A stretch of DNA of 64,000 nucleotides. It comes from Clostridia bacterium. Its GTDB lineage: Bacteria > Bacillota > Clostridia > Christensenellales > Borkfalkiaceae. Where the stretch lies: contig JAFUJR010000027.1 of assembly GCA_017468085.1 (NCBI GenBank), positions 62,001 to 126,000 on the forward strand, given 5' to 3'. Below the pieces are notes generated by a model. It did not search any database. It saw nothing but the letters and a program-made list of their open reading frames with translations, and had not been told where the DNA came from. The position numbers and the translations under genes were made by a program. Below are positions 8,819 to 18,739 of this stretch, piece by piece. Each line of letters begins with the position of its first letter. The stretch's first letter is position 1.

Positions 8819-11497
8819 ATGAGTAAAAACGGCAAATCAAAACTACTTACTAAGCTTTTTGCTGGTGTAGCAACACTGTGCATGGCGTTCGGCGTAGGTT
8901 TTACGGTTGCAAGTTTAAATAAAGCGCCCGTAAACGTTTCCGCAAGCGATACTGCTCAGGAAAGCGTCGATTACAAGGACTTGCTTGGCCTTGAAGACAG
9001 AACAAGCTGGGCGTCTGGCGGTCATGCAGACATTGTTACTTTAGGCTTAATGGATTTTAGCATTACGGAAGGCAATCAATATTTCAAATCGAGTGTAAGC
9101 GGTTGCTGGTATCAAGGCAATAACGACGTAATTACCGCCAACAATAACGTGGATATTTTGCAATATGTCTACATCAACGACGAATGTGCAAGAGATTTGC
9201 TTGTTGCCAACCAAACCGACCAAAAAACAACGGCGAACACGGCATATTGGCTTTCTAACCCTGCGGCTTGGCCCATTGCGTTTGAAACGGGAACAGACGT
9301 TTGGATTCGAATTGATAAAACGCGCTTTGGCGGCGAATTCACGTTCACCTTTAAGGCAGGTTTTGCGTTGACCAGAGAGGACGGCGTTAGAATATATCTT
9401 TCCGACGACGTAAATTATAAATATGCAAACGGCGCATTGACGAAATTGACGATGAGCACGCTTACCTTTGAAGGCACGACGGAAACGAGAAAGTTTATGG
9501 GCGGCGAAGCAATTGGCGCACTCCCCGAAATTCCTGCGCAGGAAGGCAAAATCGGCGTATGGCAAATCGACGGCGTAGACATTAACGAAAACACCGCCTA
9601 TACCTACGGCGCAGACAAAACGGCAAAGGTTTTCTATCTTGAAGGCACGGAAGTAAGCTCTACGTTCGGCGTTGCAAATTGGGGTGCTGCAGGCGGTTCG
9701 GATTGTACGTATATCCGTATTGGCAGCTACCTTGACGCGGGCAACAACTTAATGATGGACACGGGGTTTAGCGATATCCATTGGCAAGACCACGCAAACG
9801 AAGCCGCAAATAACTTCGGTTGCGATATTATGGAATATATTTACGTCAACGGCAAATCCGCAAGAGAAATTTCCAACCAAAACGGCGTGGATAGAAAGTA
9901 CGGCGGACAAGAAGGGCAAACTTTCCCGTTCAGTATTGGTGGTATTTATGCGCCTATCGACGTGGTTACGAATGGCGTAAACTTCAACCTTCTTATCATG
10001 AATGATTATATCGAGGATAACGGTCTTTCCATCGTTTTCAAAGCAGGCTTTAGAATGAAGACGGCTGACGGCAGCATGATTTATCTTGCAAAGGATTACG
10101 GCTTCCCTCGTTGCAACGTAACCTTCGACGGCGGCGAACCCGTTGAGGTTGGCGTAGGCGAAAAACTGGCAGAACCTACCGCGCCTACGAAAGAAGCAAC
10201 CGAATCGCACACCTACGCCTTCGACGGCTGGTACAACGGCGAAACCAAGTGGGATTTTGCAAAAGACGTAGTCACGGGCAACCTCAACTTGACGGCGAAA
10301 TTTATCGAAACGGAAAAAGCAAAATTCACGGTAACCTTTAACGCGGAAAACGGCACGGAAAGCACGAGCGCAACCGTTTACGACGGCGCGTGCGTAGCGA
10401 AACCCGAAACTGACCCCGAAAAGGCTGACGCAGGCGAAAAGAGCTTCGTATTCTTGTATTGGTCGCTTGACGGCGCAAACGCATACGACTTCACAACCCC
10501 CGTTACGGAAAACGTTACCTTGACGGCTGTATACACGGAAGCAATCGTACATACGGTAACCATGGGCGAAGCAAGCGTTAAAGTTATCGACGGCGAAAAA
10601 ATCACCGAACCCACCGCGCCTACTAAGGAAGCTACGGCAGAATATACCTACACCTTCGACGGCTGGTATTTGGGCGAAACGAAGTGGGATTTTGAAAACG
10701 GCGTAGTTACGAGCGACATCGAGCTCGTTGCAAAATTCACCGAAACGAAGAGAACGTACACCATCACCTTTAACGTAACGGGCAACGACGCGGTTACGCT
10801 GGATTCCGTAACGGCAGAATACGGCGCAACGTACGACCTTTCTAACTTGCTTGACGGCGTAGACGTATCCCGTTTTACTTATGAGATCACGGTGAACGGC
10901 GAAGCGGCTGAAAGCGTTGTGGTAGAAGGGAACGTAACGGTTGACGTAACGTTTACGGCAAAAGTATATCATATCGTAACGATTGGCGGCGCGGAGCAAG
11001 AAGTAGAGGACGGTGAAAAAATCACCGAACCTGCAGCGCCCACCAAGGAAGCTACGGCGGAATATACCTACACCTTCGACGGCTGGTACAACGGTGAAAC
11101 CAAGTGGGATTTTGAAAACGACGTAGTTACGGGCGATATCGAGCTCGTCGCAAAATTCACCGAAACGAAGAGGACGTACACCGTTACCTTTGTCGTAACG
11201 GGCAACGACGCGATCACCCTTGACTCCGTAACGGTAGAATACGGCGAAGTATACGATCTTTCCACCCTTTTGGACGGCAAGGACGTTTCCGGTTACAGCT
11301 ACTCTATTACGGTAGACGGCGTTGAAAAAATCAGCGTAAAGGTGCTTGCGGATACTACGGTCAACGTAAACTTTACCAAGCTCGAAAGCCAAAAGAGCTC
11401 CGGTTGCGGCAGTGCAATCGGTAGCACGGCAGGCGTACTCCTCGGTATCGCGGCTGTTGGCGTAGCGCTTCTTATCGGCAAAAAGAAAGAAGACTGA
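8819..11497 (+). CDS. Surface protein: two shared-domain units, InlB/Flg_new repeats, C-terminal anchor (892 aa)
   Basis: A signal peptide covers residues ~8-44. Two copies of the shared domain start at ~54 and ~279 (LEDRTSW, then YINDE or YVNGKSARE, then FKAGF, then a YL-x-DV strand), each followed by a short connector. From ~430 come InlB B-repeat/Flg_new type beta repeats (AFDGWYNGETKWDF and relatives), two of which are near-identical at DNA level. The C terminus is SSGCGSAIGS, a ~18-residue hydrophobic helix and GKKKED, the same anchor layout as the 785-aa protein. InlB-type repeats act as stalks in other surface proteins; a binding role for the shared domain is inference. AGGAGG lies upstream of ATG 8819. 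Confidence 0.78.
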   Translation: MSKNGKSKLLTKLFAGVATLCMAFGVGFTVASLNKAPVNVSASDTAQESVDYKDLLGLEDRTSWASGGHADIVTLGLMDFSITEGNQYFKSSVSGCWYQGNNDVITANNNVDILQYVYINDECARDLLVANQTDQKTTANTAYWLSNPAAWPIAFETGTDVWIRIDKTRFGGEFTFTFKAGFALTREDGVRIYLSDDVNYKYANGALTKLTMSTLTFEGTTETRKFMGGEAIGALPEIPAQEGKIGVWQIDGVDINENTAYTYGADKTAKVFYLEGTEVSSTFGVANWGAAGGSDCTYIRIGSYLDAGNNLMMDTGFSDIHWQDHANEAANNFGCDIMEYIYVNGKSAREISNQNGVDRKYGGQEGQTFPFSIGGIYAPIDVVTNGVNFNLLIMNDYIEDNGLSIVFKAGFRMKTADGSMIYLAKDYGFPRCNVTFDGGEPVEVGVGEKLAEPTAPTKEATESHTYAFDGWYNGETKWDFAKDVVTGNLNLTAKFIETEKAKFTVTFNAENGTESTSATVYDGACVAKPETDPEKADAGEKSFVFLYWSLDGANAYDFTTPVTENVTLTAVYTEAIVHTVTMGEASVKVIDGEKITEPTAPTKEATAEYTYTFDGWYLGETKWDFENGVVTSDIELVAKFTETKRTYTITFNVTGNDAVTLDSVTAEYGATYDLSNLLDGVDVSRFTYEITVNGEAAESVVVEGNVTVDVTFTAKVYHIVTIGGAEQEVEDGEKITEPAAPTKEATAEYTYTFDGWYNGETKWDFENDVVTGDIELVAKFTETKRTYTVTFVVTGNDAITLDSVTVEYGEVYDLSTLLDGKDVSGYSYSITVDGVEKISVKVLADTTVNVNFTKLESQKSSGCGSAIGSTAGVLLGIAAVGVALLIGKKKED
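10598..11185 (+). repeat. Near-identical intragenic DNA repeat pair in the 892-aa protein
   Basis: About 168 bases at 10598-10765 recur with few changes at 11018-11185, a 420-base period. The unit runs from the codons for KITEP through TYTFDGWY and ELVAKFTETKRTY. Synonymous positions are mostly the same, indicating recent tandem duplication or homogenisation of the InlB-type stalk module. Confidence 0.85.
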
Positions 11498-11516
11498 TTT
11501 TTTTGAATAGCTTATG

Positions 11517-11544
11517 GCTCTGCGCGCCGTAAGACGCGCAGAGC
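11517..11544 (+). other. Strong hairpin after the 892-aa gene
   Basis: Arms GCTCTGCGCG (11517-11526) and CGCGCAGAGC (11535-11544) are perfectly complementary around an 8-base loop, 20 bases after the stop codon. No T-run follows, so it is not a typical intrinsic terminator. It may protect the 3' end of the message or end transcription with a factor. The remaining ~215 bases before the next gene are AT-rich, and no promoter there is convincing. Confidence 0.45.
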
Positions 11545-11759
11545 AAACAAGGCTTGTTAATAAAGAAAAACCGAAAAATATTTTTGTACCAATGAAACCA
11601 GTTTTGGACATAAAGCGGGTTGATTTTATGCGTAAACTATGGTATTGTTATTTTAACAAAATAAGCAGAAGAAAGCCTTCTGCGTGTTATGTTGAAAAAA
11701 AACGGATTTTTTCCGTTGAAAATATATAAAAAAGTAAAAAATAAAAAAGGAGGAATAGG

Positions 11760-14700
11760 ATGAAACAAACAAAAAATTTGTTCATCAAACTGCTGGCGTG
11801 CTTCGTGCTGTTGTTCTCCACGTTCGGCGTTCTGTTTTCGGGGGTAAACCCTTGGAAATCGGACGTAACGGCAAAGGCAGAAACGGTAGATTTTAGTCAA
11901 TACTGGGGAATAGAAGACAGAACGTCATGGTGTAATAGCGGATCCGCGCACGAAGACATGATTGGTTTTGGTGCTATGAGATTGGATACTACGCCCCAAA
12001 GCTATTTCAAAACAGCGGGCGGGGATTGCTGGTATCACGGCAATAGTGCTTTGCTCACGCAAAATAACGGCGTGGATATTCTGCAATTTATTTACGTCAA
12101 CGGAGAGAGCGCGAGAGATGCAATTACAAAAAATGTAAATTCTGCTAGTCCTCAAAGCATGGCGAATACTGGGACTTGGCTTTCTAACCCTGCAGCTTGG
12201 CCTATTGCGGTAGAAACATCGGGTGATGTTTGGTTTAGACTTTCGAAAACTTATTATGGGGATAACATCACCATTAGTTTTATGCCTGGTTTTGAGTTAA
12301 CGAGAGATGATGGTGTTAGAATTTCACTTTCCGAGGAAGTTACGTATAACTACCAAAACGGTACGCTCTCGAGAGTAAACAAATCGACGGTTACGTTCAA
12401 TGACGAAAGCGGCTCGGCATATACCACCAAGCGCGTCGTAAACGGTCAAGCAATCGGTACGCTTCCCGCAGTACCTGCAAAAGACGGTTACGTAGGTTTT
12501 TGGACGGTTGACGGCGCGGCGATTACGGAAAATACCGTTATTTCCGCAAATAAAACGGCAACCCCCGTATATGCGCTTGAATACGAAGATTTACTTGGCT
12601 TAGAAGATAGAACGAGCTGGGGCGCGCACGACGGCGAATATTACTTCGGCGGCGTTACGTTAGACCCGTTTGGATATTTCAATACGGCAGATAGCGTAAG
12701 CAACACGTGGTATGTAGGTAATACTGCTCCTATCACCGCGAACTACGGCGTGGATATTATGGAATATATCTACGTAAACGGTACGTCTGCAAGAGCATTG
12801 ATTACGGCAAACGCAAACGGGGCTCAGCTTGGAAACAGTTGTGATTGTTGGCTTTCCAACCCCGCAGCTTGCCCCGTATACGTAGAAACGACCAACAGCA
12901 GCGGTATCATGATTAAACTTTTAAAGTCGGCTTTTGGCGATACCGTTACGTTTACTTTCAAAAAAGGCTTTACGCTTATTAGAAACGACGGCGAGGTGAT
13001 TTATGTATCAAGCGATATCACCTATACGTACGCAAACGGCGCTTTGGGCGGAAGAACCGTTGACAAAGAATACACCCTTACGTTTGAAGGCACGGACGTT
13101 AGCAAGACGTTGAAAAATAACGCAACGATTGGCGAATTGCCCGCAGTTCCCGCAAATGGCGACTATGAAGGCGCGTGGACGATTGACGGCGTAGAAATCA
13201 CGGCGGACACCGTATATAGCTACGGCGCAAATAAGACGGCAACCGTTGTATACTCCAAAGATATTACCGAAACCATCGGCTTAGGCGACTGGGGCGTTCC
13301 CGAAACGGAAAGCGACCTTCGTTATTTGTGGATTCGTGATGGTTCAAGCGAAATTCTTACCGCTTATCCCAATTCTTACTGGAATGACCACGCGGACAAT
13401 AAGGACAGCAACTACGGCGTGGATATTATGGAATACATACTCATCGACGGCGAATCCGCTCGTGCTCTCATCAATGCAAACGCGGCGGGGACAACTTCTT
13501 ACTCGGGTACGACGTTCCCCTTGAGTATAGGCGGCTGCTATGCACCTGTTTGTATTGAAGGTATGAGCTCTGGGCTTTATTTAAAAGTTTTAACCGCCTA
13601 CAAGACTTCCTTTAAGGTTACCTTTAAGGCAGGCTTCACCCTTGTCAATGCAGACGGCGTTAAGCTGTATACCACCGCGGACGTAGTTTATAACGTTGGC
13701 GAAACGATGGGCGACATCACGAAGGCAACGGGTTACACGCTTACGTTTGAAGGCGAAGGAACGACGAAAACCTTAGAAGCAGGGGACGCCATCGGAGAAT
13801 TGCCCGCAGTTCCTACAAAAGAAGGCTACGTTGGCGTATGGAAGATTGACGGTGTAGAAATCACGGCAGACACCGTATATAACTACGGCGAAAATAAAAC
13901 GGCTGTTGCTGTGTATACGGCGGACGTAACGGATACGGTAACGATTGAATTTTCAACGCATACTTCCGTTCAGTCTACCTTTAAAATCTTTATTACCCCT
14001 GCAAATGCTTTGTGCACAAACAGTGCTTGGAATATTCAAGATTGGGCTACTACGTTAATTGCGACAAACAACGGCGTAGATATTATGGAATATATCTACA
14101 TTAACGACGAAAATATCCGTGATTTGTCAGATAACAATAGAACAAACAATACTTATCCTGTAGGGGATGCAACAGGTTGGCTTACGAATAGCGACCAATG
14201 TCGCCCTGTATTTGTAGAAACGAATGCTGAAGGCATTTGGGTAACGGTATTGCATTCTTTCTCGTCAGAAGACTACAAGGTTACCTTAAAAGCAGGCTTC
14301 TCCATTTTGGATTCAAATGACGGCACGTCGGTTATCAATGAAGACGTAGAATTTGCATGCACTTCCGGCGGCGGCGTAACAAAGATGGTAGAATGCACTC
14401 TTTCCTTCGATGGTTTAGAAGATACGCTCACCGTAATAAACGGTCAACCCATCGGCAAATTGCCTAACGTACCTGAAAATGGCGATTACGAGGGCGTATG
14501 GACGATTGACGGCGTAGAAATTACGGCGAATACCGTATATAACTACGGCACGGACAAACAAGCGGTTGCGGCATACAGCAAAGACATCACCAAATATATC
14601 GTATTAGAGAACAGAACGAGCTGGGGTGTTTGCGCGGTTGGCGGCGAATATTGTTTAGGCGTTTTGGATATGCGCGAAGAAAATAAGGTTGTCAACGATG

Positions 14701-17700
14701 AAGGCGAAACCTATTACCTGAACACGAACAATACCGGCACGTGGCATGCGGACGACGCCAATATTATTACCGCGAACTACGGCGTGGATATTATGGAATA
14801 TATCTACGTAAACGGTACGTCTGCAAGAGCACTGATTACGGCAAACGCAAACGGGGATAAGCTTGTAAACAGTTGTAATTGTTGGCTTTCCAACCCTGCA
14901 GCTTCGCCCGTATACGTAGAAACGACCAACGGCAGCGGTATCATTATAAAGATTTTGCAGGCATATTCGGGCGATTATTTCGAGCTTACCTTAAAGAAAG
15001 GCTTTAGTTTAATCAATTCCGATGGCATACGCGTATACTTGACGGATGACGTTACTTATAAATATATCGTGGTGGATGGAAATACCACGTTTGCAAGAGG
15101 TGAAATTACCGAGGCGGAATTGGACCAATTCAATGGTAAGAACATAACCCTTATGAACGGCGATATAGAATATCTTACCAAGAAAACCGTGCAATTGACC
15201 CTTCCCGAACTTGAACCTGTAACCGTGGAAAACGGGCTTACGAAAGTACTTGTCGGTTGGACGACTGATCCTGAAAACCTCTCCTTCTCTAACTTGTATC
15301 CTGCAGGATATAAATTCAAGGTTGAAGAAGACGGAACGATTCTTTATGCGATATGGATCGGTTTTGAAATGCAAGACGGTGCGGCTGTTCGTACTACGTC
15401 TGGTAGCGCAGGTATCCGTTTCTTGGTAAATATCGACCAAGAGGTTTATATGAATCTCTACGACGAAATCGGTATCTTAGAAAGCTGGGGCGTATTTCTT
15501 GTGCCTACCGACTATTTGAGGGGCAACGTTCCTTTTGTACATGAAAGCTTCTCTGAAGGGTATTTTATGGACAAAGACTGTACGGAATTCTGGAAAGTGG
15601 GCGGTGAAGGCTTTGAAAGCGAATCCGTATGGACGTACGCGGCGGCGTTTACGAACATTTCTACAAAGCAATACGCACGTGCATTCTCGGCAAGAGGTTA
15701 CGTCGCAATTCGTTACGCTGACAACGAACTCCACTACGTATATACGCCGTACACGGAAGAAAATAACTCCAGAAGTATTTACGAAGTTGCTTTAGAGGCA
15801 TATAACGACGCGGAAAATCCTCATTATCAAACGAATACAACGATTTTGAATTATATTAACAACGTTGTAAATCTTACTTGGAGCGTAGACGATTATTCGT
15901 TTGTAAAGACCGACGTAGTAGGTGATTACGAAATTACCGATATTTCCGTAGAAGGCTACACCGTTAAGGTGATGGTAAACGGCGATATAAGCTCGGCGGT
16001 TGTCAACGGCGCGCGTTTGGCGGATGGTAGCTCTTCCAACGTGCAAATGGGCAATTTCCTGTTTAGCGTTAGCGGATTTGAGTTGGTTGAAGGCGGTTTC
16101 CAATTCACTTTTGGCGCGGCAAACGATTCGTACGATAAGGCAAGCGAGGAAACCCTCTACTTTGCAAGCTCCATCGCGGATTTAGACTTCTTCTTGAACG
16201 ATTACTTCAAGCGTCATTCGGGTTACGTGGACGAAACGGGTGCGAGTTTGAAGGTAAACTCCGTTACGGCTGGCGTCGACGCTGAAGAATTCTTCAACCA
16301 CGAATGGAATTCGATGTCCTATTATTGGTATAACAGCTTCGAAGGCTACACCGACGCGCAAGGCATTAATTCGGATAGAATTGCAGGTATGCGCGAAGTC
16401 TTATCTAACGTACCCGTAGACGACTACGGTTACGTATGGTCGAGCAACGACAGAGTTCGCGATGCGTACTCGGAAATTGAAACGGGCGAACAAAAAATGG
16501 GCTGGCCCTTCCCCAACAACGATTCGGTCAGCACGGCGCATTGGGAATTTAACGGTAGCGATTCGGGTAGCTGGTCGAGCAACGTCAGCGCAAGCGTATC
16601 GGGCGGCTTGTATACGGCAAACGTAAGCGGGCAATCCTCGAATATTACGTTTACGTCTAATTCGTTCAGCTCTTGGACGAGCAAGAAAATCTATACCTTC
16701 TACGCGCCTTTGCTTGAATTTGAAGTTCGTATCGACGACGCAACCAACGTAGAGGACATTTACGTTTGGTACACCACCAGCAGTTCTACGTCGTTCAGCG
16801 AAGATAAGAAGGTTTCCGTAAACGAAAAAGCGTTTATCAAGTACGATTACAGCGGCGCGTACAATCACGTACTTTACTTGCCAATGTATGCAGAATCCGC
16901 TTGGGGAGAAAGCACTTCCACTTATGTGAAGCAACTCAAAATTGAAATCGTTTTGAAATCCGGCACGACGATTTCGGGCAACGTTGGCTTGAACTACGTT
17001 CGTCCTACGCTCGATACGAGAATGTCGAACAACAACTCGGTGTTGATTTCGTCTTTGCGTACCGATTACGATAACACGGGCGATTTGGATTACTTGACTG
17101 AAAATATCACGCGCGCAAGAAAGGCGATGAATTTCCTTATGCAGATGTACGATTCTACGCGCGGACTTAAAAAGGAATCCTACCTTGTTGGACACGGCGG
17201 CACAAAAGAGACGAATTTGTTGGGCATAGTGACAACGGAAGGAATCGCAAGCTCTATCTCGCAAGGCTATTGGGATATTATGTACATGCCTGAGTACGAC
17301 TTCCAGTCGAATATGTACTTCTATAAAGCGGTAAGAGATTTGGCGTACTTGGAAGAAGTTTTGGCAGCAAATAATATTACGGTAGACTCCTCCTTGGCTA
17401 CGGTCAAGACGGCAACCAGAAGTTGTACGACGGGTACGAGTGCTTATAGCTTCGATTTGAACTCGGTTGCAAGCACGGTATTGACGAATCTTCAGCAAAC
17501 GACGGAAGATACCAACCACACGGGCTTCTGGAACGCAACGGACGGCAGATTCGTGGCAGGTTATGCAAGCGGCGAAGGCAGGTGGTACGACTACGGCTAC
17601 GTAGCGTGGAACTTGGAAGCGATCTACTACGGTATCGCAACGGAAGCGCAGGCTACGGCTATCATGAACTGGTTGAGTAGCGAATCCGAGCTTTACAAAT

Positions 17701-18380
17701 ACGCGTTTGCGCCTATGTCCAACACCGTAACGGGTGATGCCGATATGCTCAACGGCGAATATGCTGCGCAGGATGATACTTGGGTGAACTGCCAATTCGG
17801 CGGCGCGATCATGTATACTTCCTTCTACGATTTGATGGCGCGTATCGATACGAACGGCGCAGACGATGCGTTTACAAGATTGACGGCTATTCAAAATTGG
17901 TATAAAGAGGTTTACGATTATTACGTAGCAAACGGCACCGATCCTTACGATTTCTACCGTTACTATTACGATGATAAGGGTATCCAATGCCAGGGTGTGG
18001 GTACGAACGGCGCAGTCGGTTTGGATAGAGAATTCCTCGAATCCTTCCTTCCCGTTTCTGCGGTTGCATACGGTTTCTTCGGTCTCAATGCAAACGGTAA
18101 TACGTTGGAAATTGCACCCGAAAAACCTGCTGACTTGGATTACTGGAAGATGGAAAATCTTGCGTTTAACTTCGTGAAGTACGACTTGACGATTCGCGAC
18201 GGCGCAATCCAACTCAACAACGTCAGAGGGACGACGGATGGATTGACGCTTACGGTTGCACTTGACTACACAGAAGGACAAACGGTTTACGTCAACGGCA
18301 TTCCCGTAACGCACGAAGTGGTAGACGGCAAAGCGTACGTTACCGTTAATTTCGGCGCGGTAATCGTTGAAGTTCGTTAA
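11760..18380 (+). CDS. Giant secreted protein: five shared-domain repeats plus glycosidase-like domain (2206 aa)
   Basis: A signal peptide covers residues ~7-40. Five units of the shared domain start near residues 48, 278, 500, 723 and 942, a steady 220-230 period made of a ~155-residue domain plus a ~65-residue connector with the pattern TFEG, then IGELPAVP, then W-x-IDGVEIT. At ~1140-1200 there is one InlB-like unit. At ~1204-1370 comes a domain beginning MQDGAAVR with GIRF, also present in the 2030-aa protein. From ~1460 to the end is a domain homologous to the 822-aa lipoprotein encoded at 2807. No C-terminal anchor is visible, so release or non-covalent retention is expected. The layout suggests a multivalent binder fused to a hydrolase-like module; no catalytic residues are assigned. 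Confidence 0.78.
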   Translation: MKQTKNLFIKLLACFVLLFSTFGVLFSGVNPWKSDVTAKAETVDFSQYWGIEDRTSWCNSGSAHEDMIGFGAMRLDTTPQSYFKTAGGDCWYHGNSALLTQNNGVDILQFIYVNGESARDAITKNVNSASPQSMANTGTWLSNPAAWPIAVETSGDVWFRLSKTYYGDNITISFMPGFELTRDDGVRISLSEEVTYNYQNGTLSRVNKSTVTFNDESGSAYTTKRVVNGQAIGTLPAVPAKDGYVGFWTVDGAAITENTVISANKTATPVYALEYEDLLGLEDRTSWGAHDGEYYFGGVTLDPFGYFNTADSVSNTWYVGNTAPITANYGVDIMEYIYVNGTSARALITANANGAQLGNSCDCWLSNPAACPVYVETTNSSGIMIKLLKSAFGDTVTFTFKKGFTLIRNDGEVIYVSSDITYTYANGALGGRTVDKEYTLTFEGTDVSKTLKNNATIGELPAVPANGDYEGAWTIDGVEITADTVYSYGANKTATVVYSKDITETIGLGDWGVPETESDLRYLWIRDGSSEILTAYPNSYWNDHADNKDSNYGVDIMEYILIDGESARALINANAAGTTSYSGTTFPLSIGGCYAPVCIEGMSSGLYLKVLTAYKTSFKVTFKAGFTLVNADGVKLYTTADVVYNVGETMGDITKATGYTLTFEGEGTTKTLEAGDAIGELPAVPTKEGYVGVWKIDGVEITADTVYNYGENKTAVAVYTADVTDTVTIEFSTHTSVQSTFKIFITPANALCTNSAWNIQDWATTLIATNNGVDIMEYIYINDENIRDLSDNNRTNNTYPVGDATGWLTNSDQCRPVFVETNAEGIWVTVLHSFSSEDYKVTLKAGFSILDSNDGTSVINEDVEFACTSGGGVTKMVECTLSFDGLEDTLTVINGQPIGKLPNVPENGDYEGVWTIDGVEITANTVYNYGTDKQAVAAYSKDITKYIVLENRTSWGVCAVGGEYCLGVLDMREENKVVNDEGETYYLNTNNTGTWHADDANIITANYGVDIMEYIYVNGTSARALITANANGDKLVNSCNCWLSNPAASPVYVETTNGSGIIIKILQAYSGDYFELTLKKGFSLINSDGIRVYLTDDVTYKYIVVDGNTTFARGEITEAELDQFNGKNITLMNGDIEYLTKKTVQLTLPELEPVTVENGLTKVLVGWTTDPENLSFSNLYPAGYKFKVEEDGTILYAIWIGFEMQDGAAVRTTSGSAGIRFLVNIDQEVYMNLYDEIGILESWGVFLVPTDYLRGNVPFVHESFSEGYFMDKDCTEFWKVGGEGFESESVWTYAAAFTNISTKQYARAFSARGYVAIRYADNELHYVYTPYTEENNSRSIYEVALEAYNDAENPHYQTNTTILNYINNVVNLTWSVDDYSFVKTDVVGDYEITDISVEGYTVKVMVNGDISSAVVNGARLADGSSSNVQMGNFLFSVSGFELVEGGFQFTFGAANDSYDKASEETLYFASSIADLDFFLNDYFKRHSGYVDETGASLKVNSVTAGVDAEEFFNHEWNSMSYYWYNSFEGYTDAQGINSDRIAGMREVLSNVPVDDYGYVWSSNDRVRDAYSEIETGEQKMGWPFPNNDSVSTAHWEFNGSDSGSWSSNVSASVSGGLYTANVSGQSSNITFTSNSFSSWTSKKIYTFYAPLLEFEVRIDDATNVEDIYVWYTTSSSTSFSEDKKVSVNEKAFIKYDYSGAYNHVLYLPMYAESAWGESTSTYVKQLKIEIVLKSGTTISGNVGLNYVRPTLDTRMSNNNSVLISSLRTDYDNTGDLDYLTENITRARKAMNFLMQMYDSTRGLKKESYLVGHGGTKETNLLGIVTTEGIASSISQGYWDIMYMPEYDFQSNMYFYKAVRDLAYLEEVLAANNITVDSSLATVKTATRSCTTGTSAYSFDLNSVASTVLTNLQQTTEDTNHTGFWNATDGRFVAGYASGEGRWYDYGYVAWNLEAIYYGIATEAQATAIMNWLSSESELYKYAFAPMSNTVTGDADMLNGEYAAQDDTWVNCQFGGAIMYTSFYDLMARIDTNGADDAFTRLTAIQNWYKEVYDYYVANGTDPYDFYRYYYDDKGIQCQGVGTNGAVGLDREFLESFLPVSAVAYGFFGLNANGNTLEIAPEKPADLDYWKMENLAFNFVKYDLTIRDGAIQLNNVRGTTDGLTLTVALDYTEGQTVYVNGIPVTHEVVDGKAYVTVNFGAVIVEVR
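12735..14937 (+). repeat. Near-identical DNA segment in shared-domain units 2 and 5
   Basis: About 165 bases at 12735-12900 match 14769-14937 almost base for base, from the codons for TANYGVDIMEYIYVNG through WLSNPAA. Other units of the array (13400, 14070) are much more diverged at DNA level. Unit 5 was therefore copied from unit 2, or the reverse, recently. Confidence 0.85.
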
Positions 18381-18399
18381 TAGGAGGTAAAGAGGAATT

Positions 18400-18522
18400 A
18401 TGAAAAGAAACTATGAAAACGTAGAATTGGAAATCGTGTTCTTCTGCGCTGAAGACGTTATCAGAACTTCTCCAACCGATAACACGGCAGAAATGCCCGA
18501 TTTCCCCGAAACTTTCGGTTAA
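18400..18522 (+). CDS. 40-residue peptide, family shared with the 45403 peptide
   Basis: A small gene starts 19 bases after the giant protein stop, with AGGAGG and AGAGGAA upstream, and is followed at 18578 by a clear terminator. The product begins MKRNYENVELEIVFF, continues with EDVIRTS and ends in an acidic, Pro-rich tail with no transmembrane segment. It matches the 38-residue peptide at 45403 in the pattern MK-x-x-Y, then LEIV, then ED, then R-x-S. Short clostridial peptides with this sort of start are known to me only as hypothetical proteins. The function is unknown; a secreted or modified peptide is one possibility, a cytoplasmic partner another. Confidence 0.65.
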   Translation: MKRNYENVELEIVFFCAEDVIRTSPTDNTAEMPDFPETFG

Positions 18523-18577
18523 TGAAATACCAAGGCAAACGGAGCTTTGCTCCCTTGCGAAGATATGGACAAAAACG

Positions 18578-18612
18578 GCAACGCACGGAAACGTGCGTTG
18601 CTTGTTTTTTTT
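18578..18612 (+). terminator. Intrinsic terminator of the polysaccharide locus
   Basis: Perfect 10-bp stem GCAACGCACG / CGTGCGTTGC around GAAA, followed by TTG and eight T. It ends the transcript of the 2206-aa protein and the 40-aa peptide. Confidence 0.9.
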
Positions 18613-18654
18613 GCGAAAAACCGCTTAAAACGATGAAAAAAGTATATAAAACAA

Positions 18655-18683
18655 TGGACATTATCAGTTATTTTATGTATAAT
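18655..18683 (+). promoter_or_regulatory. Sigma-A promoter of the MFS gene
   Basis: TGGACA (18655-18660), a 17-base spacer and TATAAT (18678-18683) lie 57 bases before the MFS start codon, just after the terminator of the preceding unit. The transporter is therefore a separate transcription unit. Confidence 0.7.
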
Positions 18684-18739
18684 ATATCTAACGTAAAGCC
18701 ATAGAAGTTTTACGTAAAAAATCGGCGAATGAGGCTACC

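Noticed and set aside
9749-11611. 620-codon open frame on the minus strand opposite the 892-aa gene
   Set aside because: It is the complement of a repetitive coding region with strong codon bias; it has no ribosome binding site, no recognisable domain and an Arg/Phe/Cys-rich composition typical of antisense frames.
11760-15100. CRISPR-like or minisatellite array
   Set aside because: The periodicity is at protein level (220-230 residues) with diverged DNA; there are no short identical repeats with unique spacers.
16401-18314. 637-codon open frame on the minus strand opposite the 2206-aa gene
   Set aside because: Same reasons: opposite a well-supported conserved domain, unnatural composition, no start signals.
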